Notes: generated from the sequence alone by a model not told the origin. A DNA stretch of 6,644 nucleotides from JBFGCT01 sp041581055 (GCA_041581055.1 JBFGCT010000202.1:1-6644); one strand, 5' to 3'. Counted from the stretch's first letter, positions 1 to 5,526 are shown. A program made the numbers and translations.

Positions 1-1034
1 GCGTCGAAGTTGAGCCCGCCGGTCGTGAAGCCGCCGCCGCGCAGGATCTCGAGCATCCCCAGCGTCATCTGCTCCACCGACGCCGGGAACCGGTCGACGT
101 CCCAGCCGAGGCGGTCGTCGCCGGCGTTGGCGTCGATCGACCCGAAGATGCCGGCCGCGACCGCCGTGGCGATCTCGTGGTGGAAGTCGTGCCCGGACAG
201 GGTCGCGTGGTTGACCTCGATGTTCACCTTGACCTCGTCGGCCAGGTCGTACTTCTGGAGGAACGCGTGCACCGCCGCGACGTCGTAGTCGTACTGGTGC
301 TTGGTCGGCTCGAACGGCTTGGGCTCGATGAGGATCGTGCCGTCGAAGCCGATCGCGTGCTTGTGCTCGACGACCATCGAGAAGAACCGGCCGAGCTGGT
401 CGAGCTCGTGGGCCATGTCGGTGTTGAGCAACGTCTCGTAGCCCTCGCGCCCGCCCCAGAGGACGTAGTTGGCGCCGCCGAGCCGGTGGGTCGCCTCCAT
501 GCAGTGGGCGACCTGGGCGGCGGCCCAGGCGAACGCCTCGGGGTCGGGGTTCGTGGCCGCGCCGGCCTGGAAGCGGGGGTTGGAGAACATGTTGGCCGTT
601 CCCCAGAGCAGCCGGACGCCGGTGCGCTCCATGTGGCCGGCGGCGTGCTCGACCATCTCGTCGACGTTGCGCGCCGACTCGGCGAAGGTCGCGCCCTCCG
701 GCGCGATGTCGACGTCGTGGAAGCAGAAGAACGGCGCGCCGAGCTTGGAGAAGAACTCGAACGCGGCGTCCATCTTCAGTCGGGCGGCCGCCATCGGGTC
801 CATCCCGCCGCTCTGATTGGGGTGCCACGGCCGGTCGAGCGTGCCGGCGCCGAAGATGTCGAACCCGTCCCAGGCGAAGGAGTGCCAGTAGCACACGGCG
901 AATCGGAGGTGTTCGGCCATCGTCCGCCCGGCGACGACGCGCTCGGCGTCGTACCAGCGGAACGCCAGGGGGTCGTCCGAATCGGGACCCGCGTAGGCGA
1001 TCCGGTCGACGTCGGGGAAGAACGGCTCGGCCAT
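1..1034 (-). CDS. xylA: Xylose isomerase, group II (E. coli type), C-terminus cut by window edge
   Basis: Interconverts D-xylose and D-xylulose (and glucose/fructose) in the cytoplasm using two divalent metals. The window shows 344 codons from an ATG at 1034; about 95 C-terminal residues are missing if it matches the usual ~440 aa. The catalytic motif FCFHDVD puts His106 and Asp109 at the places of E. coli His101/Asp104. All seven metal ligands are visible: Glu237 (in IEPKP), Glu273 and His276 (in IEVNHATLSGH), Asp301, Asp312 and Asp314 (in GWDVD), and Asp344 (in GGLNFD), the last full residue in the window. The catalytic His at ~106 rather than ~54 shows the longer N-terminus of group II enzymes, whereas Streptomyces-type enzymes are group I. 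A TACGAT hexamer 6 nt before the ATG and no Shine-Dalgarno suggest a leaderless mRNA. Identification is secure from motif order; physiological substrate is inferred from family. Confidence 0.97.
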   Translation of the reverse strand, partial: MAEPFFPDVDRIAYAGPDSDDPLAFRWYDAERVVAGRTMAEHLRFAVCYWHSFAWDGFDIFGAGTLDRPWHPNQSGGMDPMAAARLKMDAAFEFFSKLGAPFFCFHDVDIAPEGATFAESARNVDEMVEHAAGHMERTGVRLLWGTANMFSNPRFQAGAATNPDPEAFAWAAAQVAHCMEATHRLGGANYVLWGGREGYETLLNTDMAHELDQLGRFFSMVVEHKHAIGFDGTILIEPKPFEPTKHQYDYDVAAVHAFLQKYDLADEVKVNIEVNHATLSGHDFHHEIATAVAAGIFGSIDANAGDDRLGWDVDRFPASVEQMTLGMLEILRGGGFTTGGLNFD

Positions 1035-1040
1035 CCCTGG

Positions 1041-1046
1041 ATCGTA
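1041..1046 (-). promoter_or_regulatory. Candidate -10 box of xylA (leaderless)
   Basis: TACGAT on the minus strand, followed by 6 nt (CCAGGG) and the ATG of xylA. At this spacing transcription would start at or next to the A of the ATG. No convincing TTGACA-like -35 is seen 17-18 nt upstream. Confidence 0.5.
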
Positions 1047-1077
1047 CGCGCCCCGGAGTCGGCTGGGCGCACCGGGA

Positions 1078-1446
1078 TCAGGCGTCGCGGAGGTCATGCT
1101 TCCAGGCCCGGAAGCGGTCGTGGCGCACGCCGCTCGGGCCGATGCCGTCGGCCGATCCGTCGGGGTGCAAGCGGAGTGTCACGGGGTGGTCGAGGTCGTC
1201 ATGGCGCGCCGCCCAGTAGCGCGCGTCGCCGTGCCTGGCCGGACCGGCCCGCCAAAGCAGCCAGGGCCCGATCCGGCGCTTGTAGTCGGCGACCGGGTGG
1301 TCGGGCAGGTCCTCGCCGAGCCCGAGCAGACTGGCCGGCGCTTCGACCCAGGCCGTCGCCTTGATGTTGCGGTCGCGGGTCGGGGTCAGCGGCAGCTCGT
1401 CGGTGTGCACCGGCGTCTCGTCGGCCGGCCGCTCGTCGTATCGCAT
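1078..1446 (-). CDS. Conserved-looking small protein of unknown function (122 aa)
   Basis: I do not recognise this family. The 122-residue product is hydrophilic and rich in Asp, Arg and His, with no signal peptide or membrane segment. It has a Pro/Asp-rich N-terminus (residues 1-25), a Trp-rich centre (RIGPWLLWRAGPA, residues 59-70 or so, then ARYWAARHDD), and a short C-terminal part with LRLHPDGSADG and FRAWKHDL that could be small beta strands. It starts at an ATG 15 nt after the stop of the MBL-fold gene, has no clear Shine-Dalgarno and no -10-like hexamer at the leaderless position, so it is probably translated from the same mRNA as the hydrolase. Its reading frame has the coding bias of its neighbours, while the overlapping plus-strand frames read as low-complexity Arg/Pro/Ala shadows. 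xylA begins 43 nt downstream with its own promoter candidate. Real gene likely; function unknown. Confidence 0.75.
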   Translation of the reverse strand: MRYDERPADETPVHTDELPLTPTRDRNIKATAWVEAPASLLGLGEDLPDHPVADYKRRIGPWLLWRAGPARHGDARYWAARHDDLDHPVTLRLHPDGSADGIGPSGVRHDRFRAWKHDLRDA

Positions 1447-1461
1447 CGGGGTCCGAACCGG

Positions 1462-2085
1462 CTACCAGCCCCGTTCGATCCACTCCTCGAGGTGCGGCCG
1501 CTCGGTCCCGATCGTCGTGTCGAGCCCATGGCCCGGGAGCACGATCGTGTCGTCGGGGAAGGCGAACAGCTTGTCGGTGATCGAGCGGATGATCGTGTCG
1601 AAGTCGGCGTCGTCGAAATGCGTCGCGCCGGGCCCGCCGGGGAACAGCGTGTCGCCGGTGAACAGCAGCGGCGTACCCTCCAGGTCGAACGAGATCGAGC
1701 CCGGCGTGTGGCCCGGGTTGTGGATCGCGTGCAGCCGCAGGCGGCCGACCTCGATCACCTCGGCGTCGTCGAGGAACACGTCGTAGCCGACGTCGGCCAG
1801 CTTCGGGGCGTCGAGCTTGGTGACCGCCACCTCGTAGCCGGCCTCGCGCATCGCCGGGACGGCCTGGATGTGATCCCAGTGGCCGTGGGTCTCCAGCACG
1901 CGCTTGACGCCGAGCCGGTCGCACAGCTCCAGCAGTTGCTCGTGCTCGTTGGCCGCGTCGAGCAGGACCGCGTCGCCGGTGGCCCGGCAGCGCACGACGA
2001 ACACGTTGTTCTCGTACGGCCCGACGACGACCTTGTGGACCTCGACGTCGGCGTTCGACCAGTGCAGGGTGTCGGCGGCGCTCAT
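1462..2085 (-). CDS. MBL-fold metallo-hydrolase, glyoxalase-II-like
   Basis: A single-domain metallo-beta-lactamase-fold hydrolase of 207 aa, presumed cytoplasmic and binuclear. The first metal motif THGHWDH gives His67, His69, Asp71 and His72; the others are His126 (NPGHTPG), Asp145 (FTGDTLF) and His186 (LPGHG), so the metal site is complete. The spacing and the GHGLDTTIGTE stretch fit the short, YcbL-like glyoxalase II group, which hydrolyses thioesters such as S-lactoyl-thiol adducts. From memory, very similar actinobacterial proteins sit beside the mycothiol-dependent formaldehyde dehydrogenase gene mscR; no mscR is in this window, so a mycothiol-thioester role is inference. It starts at an ATG with a CAGACT hexamer 6 nt upstream and no Shine-Dalgarno. 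The 122-aa gene follows after 15 nt, probably in the same transcript. Family assignment is firm, substrate is not. Confidence 0.93.
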   Translation of the reverse strand: MSAADTLHWSNADVEVHKVVVGPYENNVFVVRCRATGDAVLLDAANEHEQLLELCDRLGVKRVLETHGHWDHIQAVPAMREAGYEVAVTKLDAPKLADVGYDVFLDDAEVIEVGRLRLHAIHNPGHTPGSISFDLEGTPLLFTGDTLFPGGPGATHFDDADFDTIIRSITDKLFAFPDDTIVLPGHGLDTTIGTERPHLEEWIERGW

Positions 2086-2091
2086 GCCCGC

Positions 2092-2097
2092 AGTCTG
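2092..2097 (-). promoter_or_regulatory. Candidate -10 box of the MBL-fold gene (leaderless)
   Basis: CAGACT on the minus strand, 6 nt (GCGGGC) before the ATG. It lies in the 117-nt gap after the glycosyltransferase gene, so the hydrolase and the 122-aa gene may form a separate transcription unit. Weak alone; supported by the same placement at other genes here. Confidence 0.4.
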
Positions 2098-2202
2098 TCA
2101 GCGCCCGCCGCCGAACGCACGGGTCGTGTGGGACCGGGTCAACGACCGCGCCCAGCAGATCGTGGCGCCCCCGCCGGCCGACTCGGCACGGGTCGCGGTC
2201 CG

Positions 2203-2967
2203 CTAGGCCTTGGTGATCCGGGCGACGAGCGGGCCGGCCCGCCGGAAGCCGATCGACAGGCCGACCGGCGAGTAGGCGACGATGCAGTACATCGCCCGGA
2301 CGCCGTCGCGCCAGCCGATCTTCTTGCCCTCCTCGTAGGTCCGGCCGTGGTAGCTGATCCCGACCTCGTAGACCCGGCAGCGCAGCGCGGCCACCTTGGC
2401 GGTGATCTCGGGCTCGAACCCGAACCGGTCCTCCTCGATCGTGATCTCGGCCAGCACCTCGCTGCGGAACGCCTTGTAGCACGTCTCCATGTCGGACAGG
2501 TTGAGGTTGGTCGCCATGTTCGAGGCCAGCGTCAGGAGCCGGTTGCCCAACGAGTGCCAGAAGTAGAGGATGCGGTGGGCCTGGCTGCCGCTGAACCGCG
2601 AGCCGTACACCACGTCGGCCTGCCCGGCGAGCAGCGGTGCGATGACCCGCTCGTACTCGTCGGGGTCGTACTCGAGGTCGGCGTCCTGGACGATCGTGTA
2701 CGGCCGGGAGACCTCGGCGAACCCCCGGCGGAGCGCGGCGCCCTTGCCGCGGTTCGCCGGCTGTTCGAGCACGGTGAGCCGGTCGTCGGCGCAGGCCCGG
2801 AGTCGTTCGAGGGTGGCGTCGGTGGATCCGTCGTCGACCGCGATCACCTGGCCGACCAACGGGTTCCGCAACACCCGGTCGAGGATCGTGTCGACGGTGT
2901 CCTGCTCGTTGTAGCAGGGGATGACGACCGACAGGCAGCCTGCGGAGTCGGCGGTGTTGGGGTCCAC
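2203..2967 (-). CDS. Family 2 glycosyltransferase, polyprenyl/dolichyl-phosphate sugar synthase-like
   Basis: Probably transfers a hexose from a nucleotide sugar to a polyprenyl phosphate at the cytoplasmic face of the membrane, making a lipid-linked sugar donor for envelope glycans. The 254-aa product is one GT-A domain: VVIPCYNE (residues 14-21), VDDGSTD (44-50), the metal-binding QDADLEYDP (94-102; Asp95-Ala-Asp97), GSRF (122-125), an acceptor-side segment DMETCYKAFR (159-168), and EDRFGFEPEITAK (179-191). The later SYHGRTYEEGKKIGWRDG (205-222) is typical of the DPM1-like branch. Length fits single-domain DPM1-like enzymes, and no C-terminal membrane helices follow, unlike GtrB/ArnC proteins. 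The start is a GTG with TATGGT 8 nt upstream and no Shine-Dalgarno. It lies between the vapC terminator-like hairpin and the hydrolase gene. Sugar and lipid cannot be told from sequence. Confidence 0.93.
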   Translation of the reverse strand: MDPNTADSAGCLSVVIPCYNEQDTVDTILDRVLRNPLVGQVIAVDDGSTDATLERLRACADDRLTVLEQPANRGKGAALRRGFAEVSRPYTIVQDADLEYDPDEYERVIAPLLAGQADVVYGSRFSGSQAHRILYFWHSLGNRLLTLASNMATNLNLSDMETCYKAFRSEVLAEITIEEDRFGFEPEITAKVAALRCRVYEVGISYHGRTYEEGKKIGWRDGVRAMYCIVAYSPVGLSIGFRRAGPLVARITKA

Positions 2968-2975
2968 GCGGCGAA

Positions 2976-2981
2976 ACCATA
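2976..2981 (-). promoter_or_regulatory. Candidate -10 box of the glycosyltransferase gene
   Basis: TATGGT on the minus strand, 8 nt before the GTG start, in the 55-nt gap behind vapC. The predicted transcript would be leaderless or carry a leader of one or two bases. No -35 match is evident. Confidence 0.4.
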
Positions 2982-3006
2982 CCGGCGGGTCGGCGCGCCA
3001 GCCTCG

Positions 3007-3022
3007 CCGGCGCGATCGCCGG
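3007..3022 (-). terminator. Terminator-like hairpin directly after vapC
   Basis: A perfect 6-bp GC-rich stem, CCGGCG/CGCCGG, closes a 4-nt loop and begins at the base after the vapC stop codon (minus strand). There is no U-tract, as is common in high-GC actinobacteria, so termination is plausible but not certain. It would separate the TA module from the glycosyltransferase gene. Confidence 0.45.
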
Positions 3023-3427
3023 TCAGGTGCTCACGACCTCGAATCCGAGGCCGAGGGCGGACGCGATGTGCGCCGGGTCGAAGGTCAGCAGCGACACCGG
3101 CGGCGGGAGCCGCCCGGCCGCCGCGAGGTGGATCGCGTCGGTCAGCCGGATCGGCCGCTCCCGCGCCAGGCGGGCCGCGTCGTCGAGGCACCGCTGGTCG
3201 ACGGGGACGACGTGCAGGTGGTCCCACACCAGCCGGATCGCGTCCTCGAGGTCGGCGCGCAGGATCGGTTCGTCGGTCAGCCGGTCGATCGCCGGCAGCG
3301 CCTCGGTCAGCGCCATCGCCGACGCCGCCCACACCTCGTGGCGGTCGAGCGCGTCGAGCACGATCCGCCGCTGTCCGCCGTCGACGACGAGCGCCAGGAT
3401 CGCGCTGGTGTCGAGCGCCAGCGTCAC
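3023..3427 (-). CDS. vapC: PIN-domain ribonuclease toxin, VapC type
   Basis: Toxin of a type II toxin-antitoxin pair; VapC proteins are Mg2+-dependent RNases that cut tRNA or rRNA and stop translation when the antitoxin is lost. The 134-aa product has the PIN-domain acidic residues in order: Asp6 (ALDTSA), Glu42 (ALTEAL), Asp97 (LTDAIHLAAA) and Asp117 (TFDPAH), so the active site appears intact. Length matches ordinary VapC toxins. It starts at a GTG preceded by a strong Shine-Dalgarno (GGGAGG, 3435-3440, about 7 nt spacing). The antitoxin stop lies 49 nt upstream, and a short frame bridges this gap with overlapping stop/start codons at both ends. A GC-rich hairpin follows the stop. Family and pairing are secure; the RNA target is unknown. 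Confidence 0.93.
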   Translation of the reverse strand: MTLALDTSAILALVVDGGQRRIVLDALDRHEVWAASAMALTEALPAIDRLTDEPILRADLEDAIRLVWDHLHVVPVDQRCLDDAARLARERPIRLTDAIHLAAAGRLPPPVSLLTFDPAHIASALGLGFEVVST

Positions 3428-3477
3428 GCCGCCCCCTCCCGGCGGGTGGAGGCGGGCGGGGCCGGGCGGTCGGGCAT
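3424..3477 (-). CDS. Possible 17-codon linker frame between antitoxin and toxin
   Basis: A short frame reading MPDRPAPPASTRREGAA. Its ATG overlaps the antitoxin stop by one base (TGATG) and its TGA overlaps the vapC GTG (GTGA). Translating it would bring ribosomes from the antitoxin stop to the vapC start, giving translational coupling despite the 49-nt gap. The peptide has no recognisable feature and its own Shine-Dalgarno is poor, so the arrangement could be chance in GC-rich DNA. Confidence 0.3.
   Translation of the reverse strand: MPDRPAPPASTRREGAA
3432..3440 (-). promoter_or_regulatory. Strong Shine-Dalgarno of vapC
   Basis: GGGAGGGGG on the minus strand, containing GGAGG with 7 nt to the GTG. 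It fixes the vapC start at 3427 and contrasts with the absence of Shine-Dalgarno sites at the leaderless genes. It lies inside the 17-codon bridging frame. Confidence 0.7.
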
Positions 3478-3752
3478 CAGCCGCGGAGCTCGCGGAGGGC
3501 TTGGTCGACGCGCACGCCGGCCCACACCGGGACCGGGTCGGGCGCCCGCCACGTGCTCGTGCGGCGGGGCGGGACGAGCGCCCCGGCGCCGATCAGGCGG
3601 TCGAGGTCGGGGGCGCCGGCGTCGAGCGGGGCGAGCTGGGCGACCGGGTGGCCGCCCGAGGTCACCACCGTGCGCTCGCCGGCCGCGGCGCGGCGGACGG
3701 CGTCGGCCAGCCCGGCGCGCAGCGCGCGCACGCCGGCGGTGCGCCCGCCCAT
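3477..3752 (-). CDS. Antitoxin of Phd/YefM-like type paired with VapC
   Basis: Neutralises the downstream PIN toxin by direct binding and probably represses its own promoter as a DNA-binding dimer. From the ATG at 3752 the product is 91 aa. The N-terminal half has the Phd/YefM pattern (VRALRAGLADAVRRAAAGE, residues 8-26, then TVVTSGGHPVAQLAPL, 28-43), forming the small alpha/beta DNA-binding domain. The C-terminal part (about 65-91: TSTWRAPDPVPVWAG then VDQALRELRG) looks like the extended toxin-binding tail ending in a helix. A GTG at 3785 in the same frame would add 11 residues and abut the palindrome at 3787-3796; neither start has a good Shine-Dalgarno, and I prefer the ATG because family members begin just before the VRxLR segment. 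Another frame over the same bases (3424-3795) is an Arg-rich shadow. Confidence 0.85.
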   Translation of the reverse strand: MGGRTAGVRALRAGLADAVRRAAAGERTVVTSGGHPVAQLAPLDAGAPDLDRLIGAGALVPPRRTSTWRAPDPVPVWAGVRVDQALRELRG

Positions 3753-3782
3753 CCGCCGGTCGGGTCCGAACGCCGAAGTGGT

Positions 3783-3796
3783 CACATGTGTACACA
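3783..3796. promoter_or_regulatory. Overlapping perfect palindromes, operator candidate
   Basis: CACATGTG (3783-3790) and TGTGTACACA (3787-3796) are each perfect palindromes and share four bases. They sit in the most AT-rich patch between the divergent antitoxin and acyl-CoA dehydrogenase genes. An autoregulatory site for the antitoxin is the simplest reading; control of the dehydrogenase is also possible. Confidence 0.5.
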
Positions 3797-3803
3797 AGCA
3801 GAT

Positions 3804-3833
3804 TTGCGCGCGGCGGTGCAAGCCGGTCACGAT
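3804..3833 (+). promoter_or_regulatory. Candidate promoter of the acyl-CoA dehydrogenase, with inverted repeat
   Basis: TTGCGC (3804-3809), an 18-nt spacer and CACGAT (3828-3833), which stands 6 nt before the ATG at 3840, as expected for a leaderless transcript. The -35-like element is also the left arm of an imperfect inverted repeat, TTGCGC-6 nt-GTGCAA (3804-3821), so a repressor bound there would cover the -35 and spacer. Confidence 0.45.
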
Positions 3834-3839
3834 CCGGCC

Positions 3840-4955
3840 ATGAATTTCGCCTTCACCGAAGAACAAGAAGAACTGCGCAAGACCGTCCGCGCCTTCCTGG
3901 AGTCCAAGAGCTCCGAGGAGGCCGTCCGCGCCCAGATGGAGACCGAGCGGGGCTACGACGAGGCCGTGTGGAAGCAGATGGCCGAGCAGATGGGCCTCCA
4001 GGGGCTGCACATCCCCGAGGAGCACGGCGGGTCGGGCTACGGCTACGTCGAGCTCGGCATCGTCCTGGAGGAGATGGGCCGGGCCCTGCTGTGCGCGCCG
4101 TTCTTCTCCAGCGTCGTGCTCGCGGCGAACACGCTGATCCACTCCGGCGACGACGCGGCGATGAAGAGCCACCTGCCCGGGATCGCCGCGGGTGAGACGA
4201 TCGCCACGGTGGCGTTCACCGAGCCGTCGGGGAAGTGGGACGAGTCCGGCATCACGATGGCGGCGACCGCGGCGGGGGACGGCTACACCCTCGACGGCGA
4301 GAAGTCGTTCGTGCTCGACGGCCACGTCGCCGACCTGGTCATCGTCGCCGCCAAGACCGCCGCCGGCACCGGCCTGTTCGCCGTCGACGGGGGCGCCGCG
4401 GGCCTGACCAGGACATCGCTGTCGACGATGGACCAGACCCGCAAGCAGGCCAAGCTGACGTTCGAGAACACGCCCGCCACCCTGATCGGGGCCGACGGCG
4501 CGGGCTGGGGCGTCCTCGAGACCGTCCTCGACCTGGCCGCCGTCGGGCTCGCCGCCGAGCAGGTCGGGGGCGCCCAGTTCGTGCTCGACATGGCGGTGGA
4601 GTACGCCAAGGTGCGCGTCCAGTTCGGCCGCCCGATCGGCTCGTTCCAGGCGATCAAGCACAAGTGCGCCGACATGCTGCTCGAGGTCGAGTCGGCCAAG
4701 TCGGCGGCGTACTACGGCATGTGGTGCGCGAGCGAGATGAACGACGAGCTGCCGTCGACCGCGTCGCTGGCCAAGGCCTATTGCTCGGAGGCCTACTTCC
4801 ACGCCGCGGCCGAGAACATCCAGATCCACGGCGGCATCGGCTTCACCTGGGAGCACCCCGCCCACCTGTACTTCAAGCGGGCGAAGAGCTCCGAGCTGCT
4901 GTTCGGCGACCCCACGTACCACCGCGAGCAGCTCGCGCGGCGCATCGGGATCTGA
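3840..4955 (+). CDS. Acyl-CoA dehydrogenase family protein (FadE-like)
   Basis: A flavoprotein of the acyl-CoA dehydrogenase family, which introduces the alpha-beta double bond into acyl-CoA thioesters in the cytoplasm. The 371-aa product has the N-terminal helical domain (FTEEQEELRKTVRAFLE), the mid beta domain (TVAFTEP, residues 123-129; DGEKSFVLDG, 152-161) and the C-terminal helical domain with YAKVRVQFGRPIGSFQAIKH (255-274) and the flavin-contacting IQIHGGIGFTWEHP (327-340). Where medium-chain enzymes have the catalytic Glu in a YEGT motif, this protein reads LFGDPT (354-359), so that base is absent; Glu240 in AAEQVGGA is a possible substitute. Such variants are known to me among actinobacterial FadE proteins for branched, steroid or unusual acyl-CoAs, some acting as heteromers, but no partner is seen here. 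The start is set by TEEQ near the N-terminus and the -10 box 6 nt upstream. Substrate unknown. Confidence 0.94.
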   Translation: MNFAFTEEQEELRKTVRAFLESKSSEEAVRAQMETERGYDEAVWKQMAEQMGLQGLHIPEEHGGSGYGYVELGIVLEEMGRALLCAPFFSSVVLAANTLIHSGDDAAMKSHLPGIAAGETIATVAFTEPSGKWDESGITMAATAAGDGYTLDGEKSFVLDGHVADLVIVAAKTAAGTGLFAVDGGAAGLTRTSLSTMDQTRKQAKLTFENTPATLIGADGAGWGVLETVLDLAAVGLAAEQVGGAQFVLDMAVEYAKVRVQFGRPIGSFQAIKHKCADMLLEVESAKSAAYYGMWCASEMNDELPSTASLAKAYCSEAYFHAAAENIQIHGGIGFTWEHPAHLYFKRAKSSELLFGDPTYHREQLARRIGI

Positions 4956-4975
4956 GCCACGTCATGGTTGGTTCC

Positions 4976-4981
4976 TAAGCT
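4976..4981 (+). promoter_or_regulatory. Candidate -10 box for the 154-aa gene (leaderless)
   Basis: TAAGCT lies in the 32-nt gap after the dehydrogenase stop, exactly 6 nt (GTTCTC) before the GTG start. There is no Shine-Dalgarno, so the gene probably has its own start site even if read-through from the dehydrogenase also occurs. Confidence 0.5.
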
Positions 4982-4987
4982 GTTCTC

Positions 4988-5452
4988 GTGGAACCGATCA
5001 CGATCGTCCTCGCCGTCGTGGCGGCGATCGCCACCTTCGCCATCGCGGCGATCGCCGTCGGACGGGAGGCGCACCGCCTCGACGCCGTCGCGCCGCGCGC
5101 CGTCTACCTGCTCGACGAGGCGGTCGACTACGTCAGCGACCGGCTGCCGGCCGACAGCCAATCCCGCCTGACCCCCGCCGACGTGGAGCGCCTCCTGGTG
5201 TTCCACATGCAGTGGCTGCACAGCATGGGCCTCCAGCCCGACGACGTGATCGATCGGCCGCAGGACATCGCGGAGACGGTCGTGGTCAACGAGGACGCCC
5301 TCACCGGCTACCTCCTCGGCGAGGCCGAGCGCACCGGGCTCGAGCTCCTCGACGACGTCGACGCGTTCAACGTCGCCGAGGCCCACCTGGCGTACCTGCG
5401 GGCGATCGGCGCGATCGGCCCGCAGGCGCCGTTCGACGACGTGATCGAGTGA
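4988..5452 (+). CDS. Membrane-anchored protein of unknown function (154 aa)
   Basis: I do not recognise this protein. It has one hydrophobic N-terminal helix (about residues 4-24, rich in Ala, Ile and Val) followed by GREAHRLD, which suggests a signal anchor with the bulk in the cytoplasm by the positive-inside rule, though a periplasmic orientation cannot be excluded. The remaining ~125 residues are acidic and predicted largely helical, with aromatic/His-containing HMQWLHSMG (residues 73-81) and a Glu/Asp-rich C-terminal part (EAERTGLELLDDVDAFN) ending DDVIE. No cysteines, metal motifs or catalytic signature are apparent. The final codons GTG-ATC-GAG-TGA form the first copy of the 13-bp tandem repeat that fills the following gap. 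It starts at a GTG with a leaderless-type -10 box. Gene reality is well supported by the clean frame, the amphipathic pattern and the promoter placement. Confidence 0.82.
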   Translation: MEPITIVLAVVAAIATFAIAAIAVGREAHRLDAVAPRAVYLLDEAVDYVSDRLPADSQSRLTPADVERLLVFHMQWLHSMGLQPDDVIDRPQDIAETVVVNEDALTGYLLGEAERTGLELLDDVDAFNVAEAHLAYLRAIGAIGPQAPFDDVIE

Positions 5453-5504
5453 CGTGATCGGGTGACAGGATCGGGTGACAGGATCGAGTGACGTGATCGA
5501 ATGA
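5440..5504. repeat. Five 13-bp tandem repeats overlapping a gene end
   Basis: Five consecutive 13-bp units (5440-5452, 5453-5465, 5466-5478, 5479-5491, 5492-5504) of the form CRKGATCGRRTGA: CGTGATCGAGTGA, CGTGATCGGGTGA, CAGGATCGGGTGA, CAGGATCGAGTGA and CGTGATCGAATGA. The first unit is the 3' end of the 154-aa gene. Because 13 is not a multiple of 3, the TGA in successive units falls in all three frames. The last unit reaches the expected -35 region of the next gene. No spacers are present, so it is not a CRISPR array. Confidence 0.95.
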
Positions 5505-5514
5505 CCGGGCCTGC

Positions 5515-5520
5515 CATGCT
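5515..5520 (+). promoter_or_regulatory. Candidate -10 box of the MDMPI-family gene (leaderless)
   Basis: CATGCT stands 6 nt (CTGTGT) before the GTG start at 5527. The -35 position would fall at about 5492-5497, inside the fifth 13-bp repeat. No Shine-Dalgarno is present. Confidence 0.45.
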
Positions 5521-5526
5521 CTGTGT

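Noticed and set aside
177..1364. A 395-codon plus-strand frame over the xylose isomerase
   Set aside because: It is the complement of a certain xylA reading frame; composition is Val/Gly/Arg/Glu shadow-like.
3424..3795. A 123-codon minus-strand frame as the antitoxin
   Set aside because: It overlaps the Phd/YefM-like frame but is Arg/Pro-rich without a domain; the frame ending at 3477 has the antitoxin pattern.
1096..3843. A 915-codon open frame on the plus strand covering several minus-strand genes
   Set aside because: It is antisense to five well-identified genes and reads as Arg/Gly/Val-rich sequence with no domain; long shadow frames are expected in DNA this GC-rich.
3477..4922. A 481-codon minus-strand frame through the acyl-CoA dehydrogenase
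   Set aside because: Only its last ~91 codons are real (the antitoxin). The rest is the mirror of the dehydrogenase gene and shows no protein-family features.
5440..5504. Tandem repeats as a CRISPR array or replication-origin iterons
   Set aside because: Repeats are contiguous with no spacers, and there are no cas, replication-initiator or AT-rich unwinding sequences nearby.
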